A stretch of 8,485 nucleotides of DNA from Bacillota bacterium. GTDB lineage: Bacteria > Bacillota_B > Desulfitobacteriia > Desulfitobacteriales > Desulfitobacteriaceae. Shown here in pieces: positions 1-5,030 of the stretch. The DNA lies in assembly GCA_021779415.1 (NCBI GenBank), contig JAJYAS010000114.1:1-8485 (forward strand). Reading direction: 5' to 3'. Position 1 is the stretch's first letter; every line of letters starts with the position of its first letter. The position numbers and the translations under genes are program-made. The notes beneath the pieces were generated by a model. The model saw only the letters and a program-made list of their open reading frames with translations. It was not told the origin of the DNA and did no database searches.

Positions 1-124
1 TATTATACTGAGTTTTTGGCCTAAAGTCAAATAAATCGCCAAACTAAATTTGGATGCCCAGAGATGTAGGCCGGTCAAGCCCAGCTAAACGAAATATGGT
101 TTAAATATACACTTTGTGCTATAA

Positions 125-140
125 CCTGACTTTTACAGTT
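125..140. repeat. Left terminal inverted repeat of the IS
   Basis: The 16 bases CCTGACTTTTACAGTT are the exact reverse complement of 2137-2152. Identity stops immediately on both sides, which sets the element boundary. This end lies downstream of the transposase gene. Confidence 0.9.
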
Positions 141-151
141 TAAAAAAGGTG

Positions 152-185
152 AAAAGCCCATAGTCGTTGACACTATGGGCTTTTT
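152..185. terminator. Bidirectional intrinsic terminator at the transposase 3' end
   Basis: A 13-bp perfect stem (AAAAGCCCATAGT paired with ACTATGGGCTTTT) encloses a 7-nt loop, with a T-run on either strand. It lies 32 bp beyond the transposase stop codon and just inside the left IR. It should end the transposase transcript and also block plus-strand transcription entering the IS from the left. Confidence 0.88.
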
Positions 186-216
186 CGTATTTGGATCGTA
201 TATAAATTTTGTTATG

Positions 217-2013
217 CTACAGGGATATTTTCTTCAGGAAATTATTGAATACCTCCTGCCGAAAATAGATGTTGTAGCAATCGGTGTCGAACGTATCCTG
301 AATTAACTTGTAGTCCAGAGCGATTTCATCTTCGTCCGAGAATGCCAGCGTATCCACAAGTTTTCCGTTCTTGTCACGGACCTTTTGGAATGCGATCGCA
401 CCGCCGACATCGTCGAGGTGAATGATGCCCCCCTTCAAAACCTGACATGTCGCGGCACCCAGCGCACTTGCTATACGCTCGGTTGACAGCGCTTTTTCTC
501 CCATACGGTGCTGAATGATTCGGATGATGAGGAGTGAAACGAAGCAGATCAGGAAATGCGCACGGATATGCTCATTCTTGCTGACGAATACGGGTCTAGC
601 ATAAAGGTCCGTTTTCATAATCCTAAACGACTGCTCTATCCGCCAAAGGCCACCGTACACCTGGCGCATTTTCCGCTCATCATAGTCAAGTTCGCTGGTG
701 ATGATGCAAAAATAGCCGTCATACGCCGCGTCTTTCTCCGCCTTTTCCAAATCCACGCTGCGTAGCTTTTTCGTGTTTTCCAGAACTTCGCCGGTCTCTA
801 AGTCAACGATGTTTTCTTTTGTGTATTCGTCGACGCCTTTTTTAATGCTATAGGCATTGTTCTTGACAGAGCGCGCTGCCTTTTCAAGCTTTTCATCCCG
901 CTTGCGCCTCGCCATGTCAGCTTCGGCCTTGTTCCAGTACAAAAGCACTTTCCTTATCCGTATTTCTTTGTTCCCGTCCTTGTCCTTACCCTCGTATTCT
1001 TCCTCGAACAGCTTGTATCTGTATGTGCCACCCTCGTTCGATGTCCAACCGTTTTCATCAAATAGCTTGTCATTGTAGCGTTGCCCTTTTTTCCCTCTTA
1101 GTATCTGCGAGAAGACGAAGCCGTCACCATTGTTCACGATCGCGTCGATATTTTTTGAAGAATTGAGCCCTTTGTCGGCAACCACAACCAGCCTGCCCAT
1201 CCCGTACGATTCCTTGATGTCCTTCATGGTTGGCTGAAGCGTGAGGGAATCGCTCGTGTTGCCAGGAAAAATAGACATGCTGACCGGAAGTCCGTTCGAA
1301 TCCATGAAAAGGCCCATCGCGACAATCGGATCGGTGCGGTGCTCTTTCGACACGCCCCTTTTCCGTAGGTCGTCCTCGCCGTCGGGGAAGTCTATCTCGA
1401 AAAAATAGTTGGTCACGTCATAGAATGCATAGGAAAGGTCGCGGCCGATCGTATCCTTAACACGCTCATTTAAATGCCGTTGCAGCTCCACCTCGAAATC
1501 CGCGAAGTGGTCAAGGGACCTGTAGACATCCGGCAGCGTGAAGTCCGTGCGCATCCCGTAGAAGCTGTCCTTCATCTGGCAGGAGGCGCGCTTCGAATCC
1601 GGGCGGAGGATCCTTGCCAGCACTAGGAATTTGAAAATGTCGCCGGGCGAATACTCCCCCCTAAACCTGTGCGCTTTTTCATAATCCTTGATGAACGAAT
1701 CGATTTCGAGTAGGTTATAGACGGCCTCAAGAAATTTATATCCATAGTTCTGCCGCCGGTTTTCCTCGCTATACATCCTAGCAGTTCCGGGTGCCTCAAT
1801 TCGAAGCGGGACGTTTTCCGCTCTGTAATTGGCGTTAAATTCCTTGACCTTCGCCATGAAAGCCTCGGGGTCTTCTTGATCTTCGAGATACCCGAAGTCT
1901 CGGATCGTTCGTTGTTTGGTCGGCATTCCCGGGCCGGGGCGATAGCCCTCGACCACGCGGACCTGCGTCCTGGGTGTTCCATCTGCATTCGTTCTTTTGT
2001 CTATTTTAACCAT
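217..2013 (-). CDS. IS1634-family transposase (DDE, IS4 superfamily)
   Basis: This 598-residue protein should catalyse cut-and-paste transposition of the surrounding IS by binding the 16-bp terminal repeats. The visible RNase H-fold catalytic triad fits the IS4 superfamily. The first Asp is D199 in YDVTNYFFE. The second is D280 in VVVADKGLN, after a conserved FPGNTSDS segment at about 249-256. The Glu is E460 in the signature around 453-467 (Y453, R458, E460, F463, K467). A long insertion between the second Asp and the Glu (about 300-440, charged and Lys-rich) matches the enlarged insertion domain of the IS1634 group. The start is ATG with AAGGTGG 7 bp upstream, close behind a good promoter. 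The reading frame is intact from IR to IR, so it is probably functional. Codon use is more GC-rich than in the neighbouring genes. Confidence 0.92.
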   Translation of the reverse strand: MVKIDKRTNADGTPRTQVRVVEGYRPGPGMPTKQRTIRDFGYLEDQEDPEAFMAKVKEFNANYRAENVPLRIEAPGTARMYSEENRRQNYGYKFLEAVYNLLEIDSFIKDYEKAHRFRGEYSPGDIFKFLVLARILRPDSKRASCQMKDSFYGMRTDFTLPDVYRSLDHFADFEVELQRHLNERVKDTIGRDLSYAFYDVTNYFFEIDFPDGEDDLRKRGVSKEHRTDPIVAMGLFMDSNGLPVSMSIFPGNTSDSLTLQPTMKDIKESYGMGRLVVVADKGLNSSKNIDAIVNNGDGFVFSQILRGKKGQRYNDKLFDENGWTSNEGGTYRYKLFEEEYEGKDKDGNKEIRIRKVLLYWNKAEADMARRKRDEKLEKAARSVKNNAYSIKKGVDEYTKENIVDLETGEVLENTKKLRSVDLEKAEKDAAYDGYFCIITSELDYDERKMRQVYGGLWRIEQSFRIMKTDLYARPVFVSKNEHIRAHFLICFVSLLIIRIIQHRMGEKALSTERIASALGAATCQVLKGGIIHLDDVGGAIAFQKVRDKNGKLVDTLAFSDEDEIALDYKLIQDTFDTDCYNIYFRQEVFNNFLKKISL

Positions 2014-2032
2014 GTCGCACCACCTTACCCAT

Positions 2033-2061
2033 ATTTTAGCATATCAATAGCATAACGTCAA
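2033..2061 (-). promoter_or_regulatory. Transposase promoter (sigma-A type)
   Basis: Read on the minus strand, TTGACG (2061-2056) and TAAAAT (2038-2033) are separated by exactly 17 bp. The expected transcription start is near 2026-2027, at the very beginning of the AAGGTGG ribosome binding site. The transcript would therefore have an unusually short leader of roughly 14 nt. Confidence 0.75.
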
Positions 2062-2073
2062 GTATAATTGCAA

Positions 2074-2097
2074 AAAAACGCGGAAATCCGCGTTTTT
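2074..2097. terminator. Hairpin terminator upstream of the transposase promoter
   Basis: The inverted repeat AAAAACGCGGA / TCCGCGTTTTT has a minimal loop. On the minus strand it is followed by a run of seven Ts. It sits between the right IR and the transposase promoter, so it would stop outside transcription from running into the transposase gene. This is a known insulating strategy of insertion sequences. The T-run on the plus side makes it potentially bidirectional. Confidence 0.75.
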
Positions 2098-2136
2098 CAA
2101 GATTTATTTGGTTTCCTTGGCCAATTTTGCTATGCT

Positions 2137-2152
2137 AACTGTAAAAGTCAGG
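2137..2152. repeat. Right terminal inverted repeat of the IS
   Basis: AACTGTAAAAGTCAGG is the perfect complement of the left end at 125-140. It lies 124 bp upstream of the transposase start, with the insulating hairpin and promoter between them. Confidence 0.9.
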
Positions 2153-2231
2153 GCTAACTAGATTTAAGTCCTTTATCAAAGATTCGGCAACATGATCCTA
2201 CCGTAAAAGTCGGAGCAATGAAGTGGAGTAA

Positions 2232-2375
2232 AAATATGGTATAATCGATAAGCATAAACTGTTCTATTACCGCGGTCTTAAGGAATACAAGACCGAAAAA
2301 GGATATCTCATGGATACTTGCTTATCGTCGCAGGAGCGATACGAAGAAATGGCCTCATATTTCTTTCCAGCATGA
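2232..2375 (+). pseudogene. 3' remnant of a lost gene (C-terminal fragment only)
   Basis: A reading frame of 47 codons opens just after a stop at 2229-2231 and ends with TGA at 2373-2375. It has no ATG/GTG start or RBS near its beginning. From about 2247 it reads like real protein, with segments such as YYRGLKEYKTEKGYL and MDTCLSSQERYEEM followed by a Phe-rich end. From memory, this resembles the C-terminal tail of Fic-family or related proteins (RGLKEY..E.GYL.DTCL..Q), but I cannot confirm the family. The sequence before it is promoter-like rather than coding, so the 5' part of the gene was probably deleted. It lies 80 bp from the IS end, although the 124 bp on the other side of the IS show no matching 5' portion. 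Confidence 0.45.
2237..2245 (+). promoter_or_regulatory. Candidate extended -10 promoter upstream of the HAD gene
   Basis: TGGTATAAT is an exact extended -10 element (TGnTATAAT). No convincing -35 is present at 16-18 bp. It could drive the HAD gene at 2417 with a leader of about 165 nt that runs through the gene remnant. Originally it probably belonged to another transcription unit. Confidence 0.4.
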
Positions 2376-2416
2376 TTTCTTGATTATTACTATTGGAAAG
2401 AGGAGAAATGTGAAAC

Positions 2417-3025
2417 ATGATCAGAAACATCATTTTTGATTTAGGGAATGTTTTAATAAATTTCAACCCTTTGGAGTATGTCCGCACGAAAATTGCCGAT
2501 TTTCAAAAGGCTGATGAAGTTTACCAAAACATTTTCAAAAGTCCTGAGTGGTTAATGCTCGATAGGGGCATTGTTACTGAAAAAGAAGCGATAAATGCTA
2601 TCTGTGAGCGGAATCCAGATCAGAGTAAAATAATAAGATTTGTAATGACTGACTGGTATCAAATGCTAACGCCAATGGAAGATGTTGTGGAGCTTCTCAA
2701 AGAACTAAAAAGCATGGGGTACAGTATTTACTTTTTATCCAATTACCAGTTACTCGCATACGAACATGTTCTTAAGGAATATCCTATTTTTGATTATTTT
2801 GATGGTGGTGTTTTTTCATTCAAAGAGAAGCTTCTCAAACCTGAACCCGCAATTTACGAGAACCTAATTAAACTATATAAAATCGAACCGGGTGAGTCAA
2901 TCTTTATAGATGATACGATTGAGAATATTGAAGGCGCTTTAAAGCAAGGATTTAAGGCGATCCTTTTTACAAATTTGCTTGAATTACGCGAAAAATTGGT
3001 TAAATACTCCGTTCTCGAGAAGTAG
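2417..3025 (+). CDS. HAD-superfamily phosphatase, YihX-like (subfamily IA)
   Basis: This 202-residue soluble hydrolase of the haloacid dehalogenase superfamily probably dephosphorylates a small phosphorylated metabolite. E. coli YihX of the same subgroup acts on glucose-1-phosphate, but the substrate here is unknown. All four HAD motifs are visible: nucleophile D8 in FDLGNVL, S108 in FLSNY, K141 in LKPEP, and the acidic pair D165/D166 in FIDDTIEN. The helical cap lies at about 20-90. The position two residues after the nucleophile is Gly rather than Asp, which is normal for the DLGNV subgroup. The start is the ATG after AGAGGAG at 2398-2404. An upstream ATG at 2408 runs straight into TGA. The next gene follows after 62 bp with its own RBS. 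Confidence 0.87.
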   Translation: MIRNIIFDLGNVLINFNPLEYVRTKIADFQKADEVYQNIFKSPEWLMLDRGIVTEKEAINAICERNPDQSKIIRFVMTDWYQMLTPMEDVVELLKELKSMGYSIYFLSNYQLLAYEHVLKEYPIFDYFDGGVFSFKEKLLKPEPAIYENLIKLYKIEPGESIFIDDTIENIEGALKQGFKAILFTNLLELREKLVKYSVLEK

Positions 3026-3087
3026 TTAATCGGCTTTGTTGTCTTATTTATGTAGTTGATGAAAAACTCGATAAAAGGAGAACAGTT

Positions 3088-3378
3088 ATGAATTGGAAAT
3101 ATGAAGAAGGACGTATATCCGGCGTAGGTGAAAAGGGCGAATTGATATGTGAAGCTACTTTTGTTTTTAAGGAAAATGGAGAGTTAGATATCGGTCATAC
3201 CTACGTAGATCCAATATTGCGAGGACAGGGTGTGGCGGGTGAGATGATGGTAGTTGTAGCTGAATATTTAAGGGAAAAAGGCCTTAAGGCTACCGCTACT
3301 TGTTCCTATGCTAATATTTGGTTGAAAAGGCACAAAGGACTGTATCCGGATATCCTTTCTGCAGATATGGATGACTAG
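3088..3378 (+). CDS. Small GNAT-like N-acetyltransferase (Acetyltransf_CG / YjdJ type)
   Basis: This 96-residue single-domain protein has the minimal GCN5-like fold of the Acetyltransf_CG family (COG2388). Visible features are the HTYVDPILRGQGVAGEMM segment (about residues 37-54), which corresponds to the acetyl-CoA-binding loop with the R/Q-x-x-G-x-G/A pattern, and the family-typical TCSYANIWLKRH stretch (about 70-81) containing a conserved Cys. Length is normal for the family. The physiological substrate of this family is not established; members are thought to bind acetyl-CoA. A good AAAGGAG precedes the ATG by about 7 bp. It may be co-transcribed with the HAD gene upstream and the HIT gene 79 bp downstream, since I see no terminator between them, but their functions suggest no pathway. 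Confidence 0.87.
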   Translation: MNWKYEEGRISGVGEKGELICEATFVFKENGELDIGHTYVDPILRGQGVAGEMMVVVAEYLREKGLKATATCSYANIWLKRHKGLYPDILSADMDD

Positions 3379-3457
3379 GATCAAGAATGGATTGAACGCT
3401 GGGGATTAATGATAATGCTGTAGTGATGTATAAGGCAGCAAGGGGGTACGTGTCTTA

Positions 3458-3847
3458 ATGTCAGATGATTGTATTTTTTGTATTGCCCCAGAGACGCAAA
3501 TTCTTGCAGAAAATCAACTTGCTCTTGCGTTTTTGGACAAGTTCCCTTCGAATGAGGGACATACATTAATCATACCTAAACGGCATGTAGCAAATTTGTT
3601 TGATGTTACAAAGGAAGAAATGGATGCAATTAGGGAACTATTGTATAAAAGTAGGCGGGAATTAGAAAAACGTTTTTCGCCGGATGGGTATAATATTGGC
3701 ATAAATGTGGGGGAAGCGGCTGGCCAGACAGTATTTCATCTCCATGTACACCTAATTCCTCGTTACTGGGGAGACGTGCCGGACCCGCGAGGAGGAATTA
3801 GGAGATTCAAGAAGAGTTTAGTAGCGTGGGTGGAAGAGGAGGGATGA
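3458..3847 (+). CDS. HIT-family nucleotide hydrolase/transferase
   Basis: This 129-residue histidine-triad protein should hydrolyse or transfer nucleotidyl groups from substrates such as diadenosine polyphosphates or AMP-linked compounds. The HIT signature HLHVHLIPR spans 94-102, with H94, H96 and H98; the central H96 is the expected nucleophile. Other family features are the N-terminal CIFC motif (C5, C8), GHTLIIPKRHV (34-44), the NVGEAAGQTV segment (83-92) and DPRGGIR (109-115). The length is normal and the C-terminus looks complete. The start ATG is preceded by AAGGGGG at 3440-3446. The stop codon is immediately followed by the remains of an unrelated gene fragment, so a deletion boundary lies right at the 3' end of this gene. 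Confidence 0.92.
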   Translation: MSDDCIFCIAPETQILAENQLALAFLDKFPSNEGHTLIIPKRHVANLFDVTKEEMDAIRELLYKSRRELEKRFSPDGYNIGINVGEAAGQTVFHLHVHLIPRYWGDVPDPRGGIRRFKKSLVAWVEEEG

Positions 3848-3848
3848 T

Positions 3849-3971
3849 GCCTTGGCAGTAGGAGGTAAAATTGAAATGGAGCTTCAGGAAACTTTTTTTA
3901 GCCCATTGTACGGCAAGGTTACAGATAAGTTTGGCATGATGTGGCAGATTATTTGTAAAAAGGGCATGTGA
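3849..3971 (+). pseudogene. C-terminal fragment of a VOC/PhnB-like glyoxalase-fold protein
   Basis: Beginning two bases after the HIT stop, a frame reads ALAVGGKIEM, then LQETFFSPLYGKVTDKFG and MMWQI before ending in TGA at 3969-3971. This matches the C-terminal strand-loop-strand of PhnB-like vicinal oxygen chelate proteins (typically GGKVEMPLQ.TFWG..YG.VTDKFG..W). Only about 40 residues remain, against 130-160 in a full protein. The N-terminal half and start are missing, replaced by the HIT gene. The ATG at 3876, preceded by GGAGG at 3861-3865, could by chance initiate a 31-residue peptide, but that RBS is just the codons for Gly-Gly. Best read as a remnant left by a deletion. Confidence 0.75.
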
Positions 3972-4000
3972 CTATTTTCGCACATAATGTAGTTGGTATG

Positions 4001-4657
4001 TCATTCCGAGACGCGCACATCTTTAATAGTTAGCTTAACGTGATATGTTTGGCCGGGGTCATTAACGAACACGCCTAAACGCTCAATAAAATTGACCAAT
4101 TCGCTGGTAGTAAACTCTCGATCAATGTTTATCAAGTAGGACTCTTTTACTGGTTCAGGAGGTTCGTATTGATGGGGGGGAGTTGTGACTTCATCTTTTC
4201 CGGCGCGAAGCTTGTTTAGATGTTCAATAGCAGCTTGCCCCACGAGTATTGTTCGACCCTTAGTTTTTGCTACTTCAAACTTACTAAAGAAGGAACTTAC
4301 AAGAGCAGTGGAACATTTCCAAGCTGCAAGAATTTCGCTATTTTTATGAAGTCGCCGGAGTTCGGCGGCAGCCCTTTGCCCATCCTTAAATTCCAATACC
4401 TCGAAATCTGCTCGCGGGGGTATTTCACCTTTTTTAATACGCTCCAGAATTTCCATAAGTTGAATCTCTCCTATCGTAGTCACATTTAAAACCCCCGGAT
4501 ATGTTACACTTCTTTTTTCAAAGCCCTGAAGACTTTCACTTGGGGTTCGAACCACATCGTGTTTTCGAGTTCGAGATGCGCGGTGAAACGCACCTGTGCG
4601 TGTTCGCTTTTGCTCGCGTATTTCTTGTTGCAAAAGCTGTTCAATGTTCTCATTCAT
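4001..4657 (-). CDS. Uncharacterised 218-aa protein, possible DNA-binding
   Basis: I do not recognise this protein. The N-terminus (1-45) is basic and Arg-rich (KRTRTGAFHRASRTRKH). Residues about 62-80 form a charged helix. Residues about 92-130 (AAAELRRLHKNSEILAAW, followed by a Ser/Phe-rich helix) resemble the tail helix-turn-helix pattern of small Firmicutes proteins in which a tryptophan follows an EI..AW motif; this suggests nucleic-acid binding but is only an inference. A Pro-rich linker (about 160-170, TPPHQYEPPEPV) precedes a C-terminal segment of about 50 residues that looks like a separate small alpha/beta domain. No signal peptide, membrane segment or catalytic motif is evident. 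The ATG has GGGG about 7 bp upstream and a good promoter. It is transcribed alone, divergent from the diguanylate cyclase. Confidence 0.75.
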   Translation of the reverse strand: MNENIEQLLQQEIREQKRTRTGAFHRASRTRKHDVVRTPSESLQGFEKRSVTYPGVLNVTTIGEIQLMEILERIKKGEIPPRADFEVLEFKDGQRAAAELRRLHKNSEILAAWKCSTALVSSFFSKFEVAKTKGRTILVGQAAIEHLNKLRAGKDEVTTPPHQYEPPEPVKESYLINIDREFTTSELVNFIERLGVFVNDPGQTYHVKLTIKDVRVSE

Positions 4658-4697
4658 AATAAACCCCAGTTTTTCTATTTAAGTTAATATTATCCAT

Positions 4698-4727
4698 ATT
4701 TTACAATGATAAGACCATGTCCGTCAA
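4698..4727 (-). promoter_or_regulatory. Promoter of the 218-aa orphan gene
   Basis: On the minus strand, TTGACG (4727-4722) and TAAAAT (4703-4698) are separated by 18 bp. The predicted start near 4690 gives a leader of about 33 nt before the ATG. The presence of a promoter supports the gene being real. Confidence 0.6.
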
Positions 4728-4846
4728 GAATCCGTGACTATCCTTTATTCAAGGGGTAAACGGCTTGGTAAAAACAGAAACAGAGGTAAATATATACAAA
4801 TTGTTACTAATAATGATATGGGTACAATTCAGCCTCCATTTAAATT

Positions 4847-4852
4847 TATAAT
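4847..4852 (+). promoter_or_regulatory. Possible -10 element for the diguanylate cyclase leader
   Basis: A perfect TATAAT lies in an AT-rich stretch, but the -35 position (around 4823-4829) shows only a weak match. If used, transcription would start near 4859, about 170 nt before the coding start, and pass through the hairpin at 4907-4938. Confidence 0.3.
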
Positions 4853-4906
4853 GGTAACATGTCAGAAAGTACTGCAAAAATAATTACATAGAGGAACAAC
4901 TTATCG

Positions 4907-4938
4907 GCACGGGTCAAGTTATTTTACCTGTGCTTTTT
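4907..4938 (+). terminator. Intrinsic terminator-like hairpin in the leader of the diguanylate cyclase
   Basis: The stem GCACGGGT / ACCTGTGC (8 bp, one G-U) with an 11-nt loop is followed directly by TTTTT. No plus-strand gene ends nearby: the closest is the VOC remnant at 3971, with a minus-strand gene in between. The hairpin therefore seems to act on a transcript heading for the GGDEF gene 93 bp downstream. The 8-mer TGCAAAAA at 4873-4880 is perfectly complementary to TTTTTGCA at 4934-4941, which includes the U-tract, so an alternative pairing that disarms the terminator is possible. The rest of 4658-5030 shows nothing else I can name. Confidence 0.55.
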
Positions 4939-5030
4939 GCATTTCATCGGATTATTTCTGCGACTTTGAAGGGAATTTGTCGAAAGATGCGGAAATAGTC
5001 TCTTTAGGTAGCGCGTTGTGAGGTAATGCA

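Larger units (their letters stand above)
125..2152 (-). mobile_element. Complete IS1634-type insertion sequence (IS4 superfamily), about 2.03 kb
   Basis: The element is bounded by perfect 16-bp inverted repeats (CCTGACTTTTACAGTT at the left, its complement at the right). It encloses a single 598-codon DDE transposase on the minus strand, a promoter, and a hairpin terminator near each end. It looks intact and potentially active: the reading frame is unbroken and both ends are present. I cannot identify a clean target duplication. The left flank reads GCTATAA and the right flank GCTAACT, sharing only GCTA and out of register with the IR ends. Base composition is visibly more GC-rich than the AT-rich neighbours, which suggests recent acquisition. 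The family assignment rests on the transposase motifs and length; the exact IS name cannot be given without a search. Confidence 0.88.

Noticed and set aside
556..1078. Plus-strand open frames of 69 and 73 codons inside the transposase
   Set aside because: They lie antisense to an intact transposase with clear catalytic motifs. They have low-complexity Ser/Leu composition and no RBS.
1623..1988. 121-codon minus-strand frame overlapping the transposase N-terminus
   Set aside because: It is an out-of-frame shadow of the transposase, rich in Arg and Ser with no family features. It is not a frameshift product I can support.
118..2159. Possible target-site duplication GCTA flanking the IS
   Set aside because: GCTA occurs at 118-121 and 2153-2156, but the left copy is separated from the IR by three extra bases. 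Four bases are too few to claim a duplication.
2134..2159. GCTAACT repeated at 2134-2140 and 2153-2159 around the right IS end
   Set aside because: It is a 7-bp direct repeat with one copy inside the IS. It is short and not matched at the left end, so probably chance.
3379..3457. Short frame after the GNAT gene (DQEWIERWG...)
   Set aside because: It has only about 14 codons, no start or RBS, and no recognisable homology. It may be gene debris but cannot be supported.
3966..3985. ATGTG/CACAT hairpin after the VOC remnant
   Set aside because: The stem has only 5 bp, the loop 10 nt, and no T-run follows, so it is not a convincing terminator.
4658..5030. Known c-di-GMP riboswitch upstream of the GGDEF gene
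   Set aside because: I looked for the GEMM (c-di-GMP-I) conserved core and did not find it. Only the terminator-like hairpin and its alternative pairing are supported.
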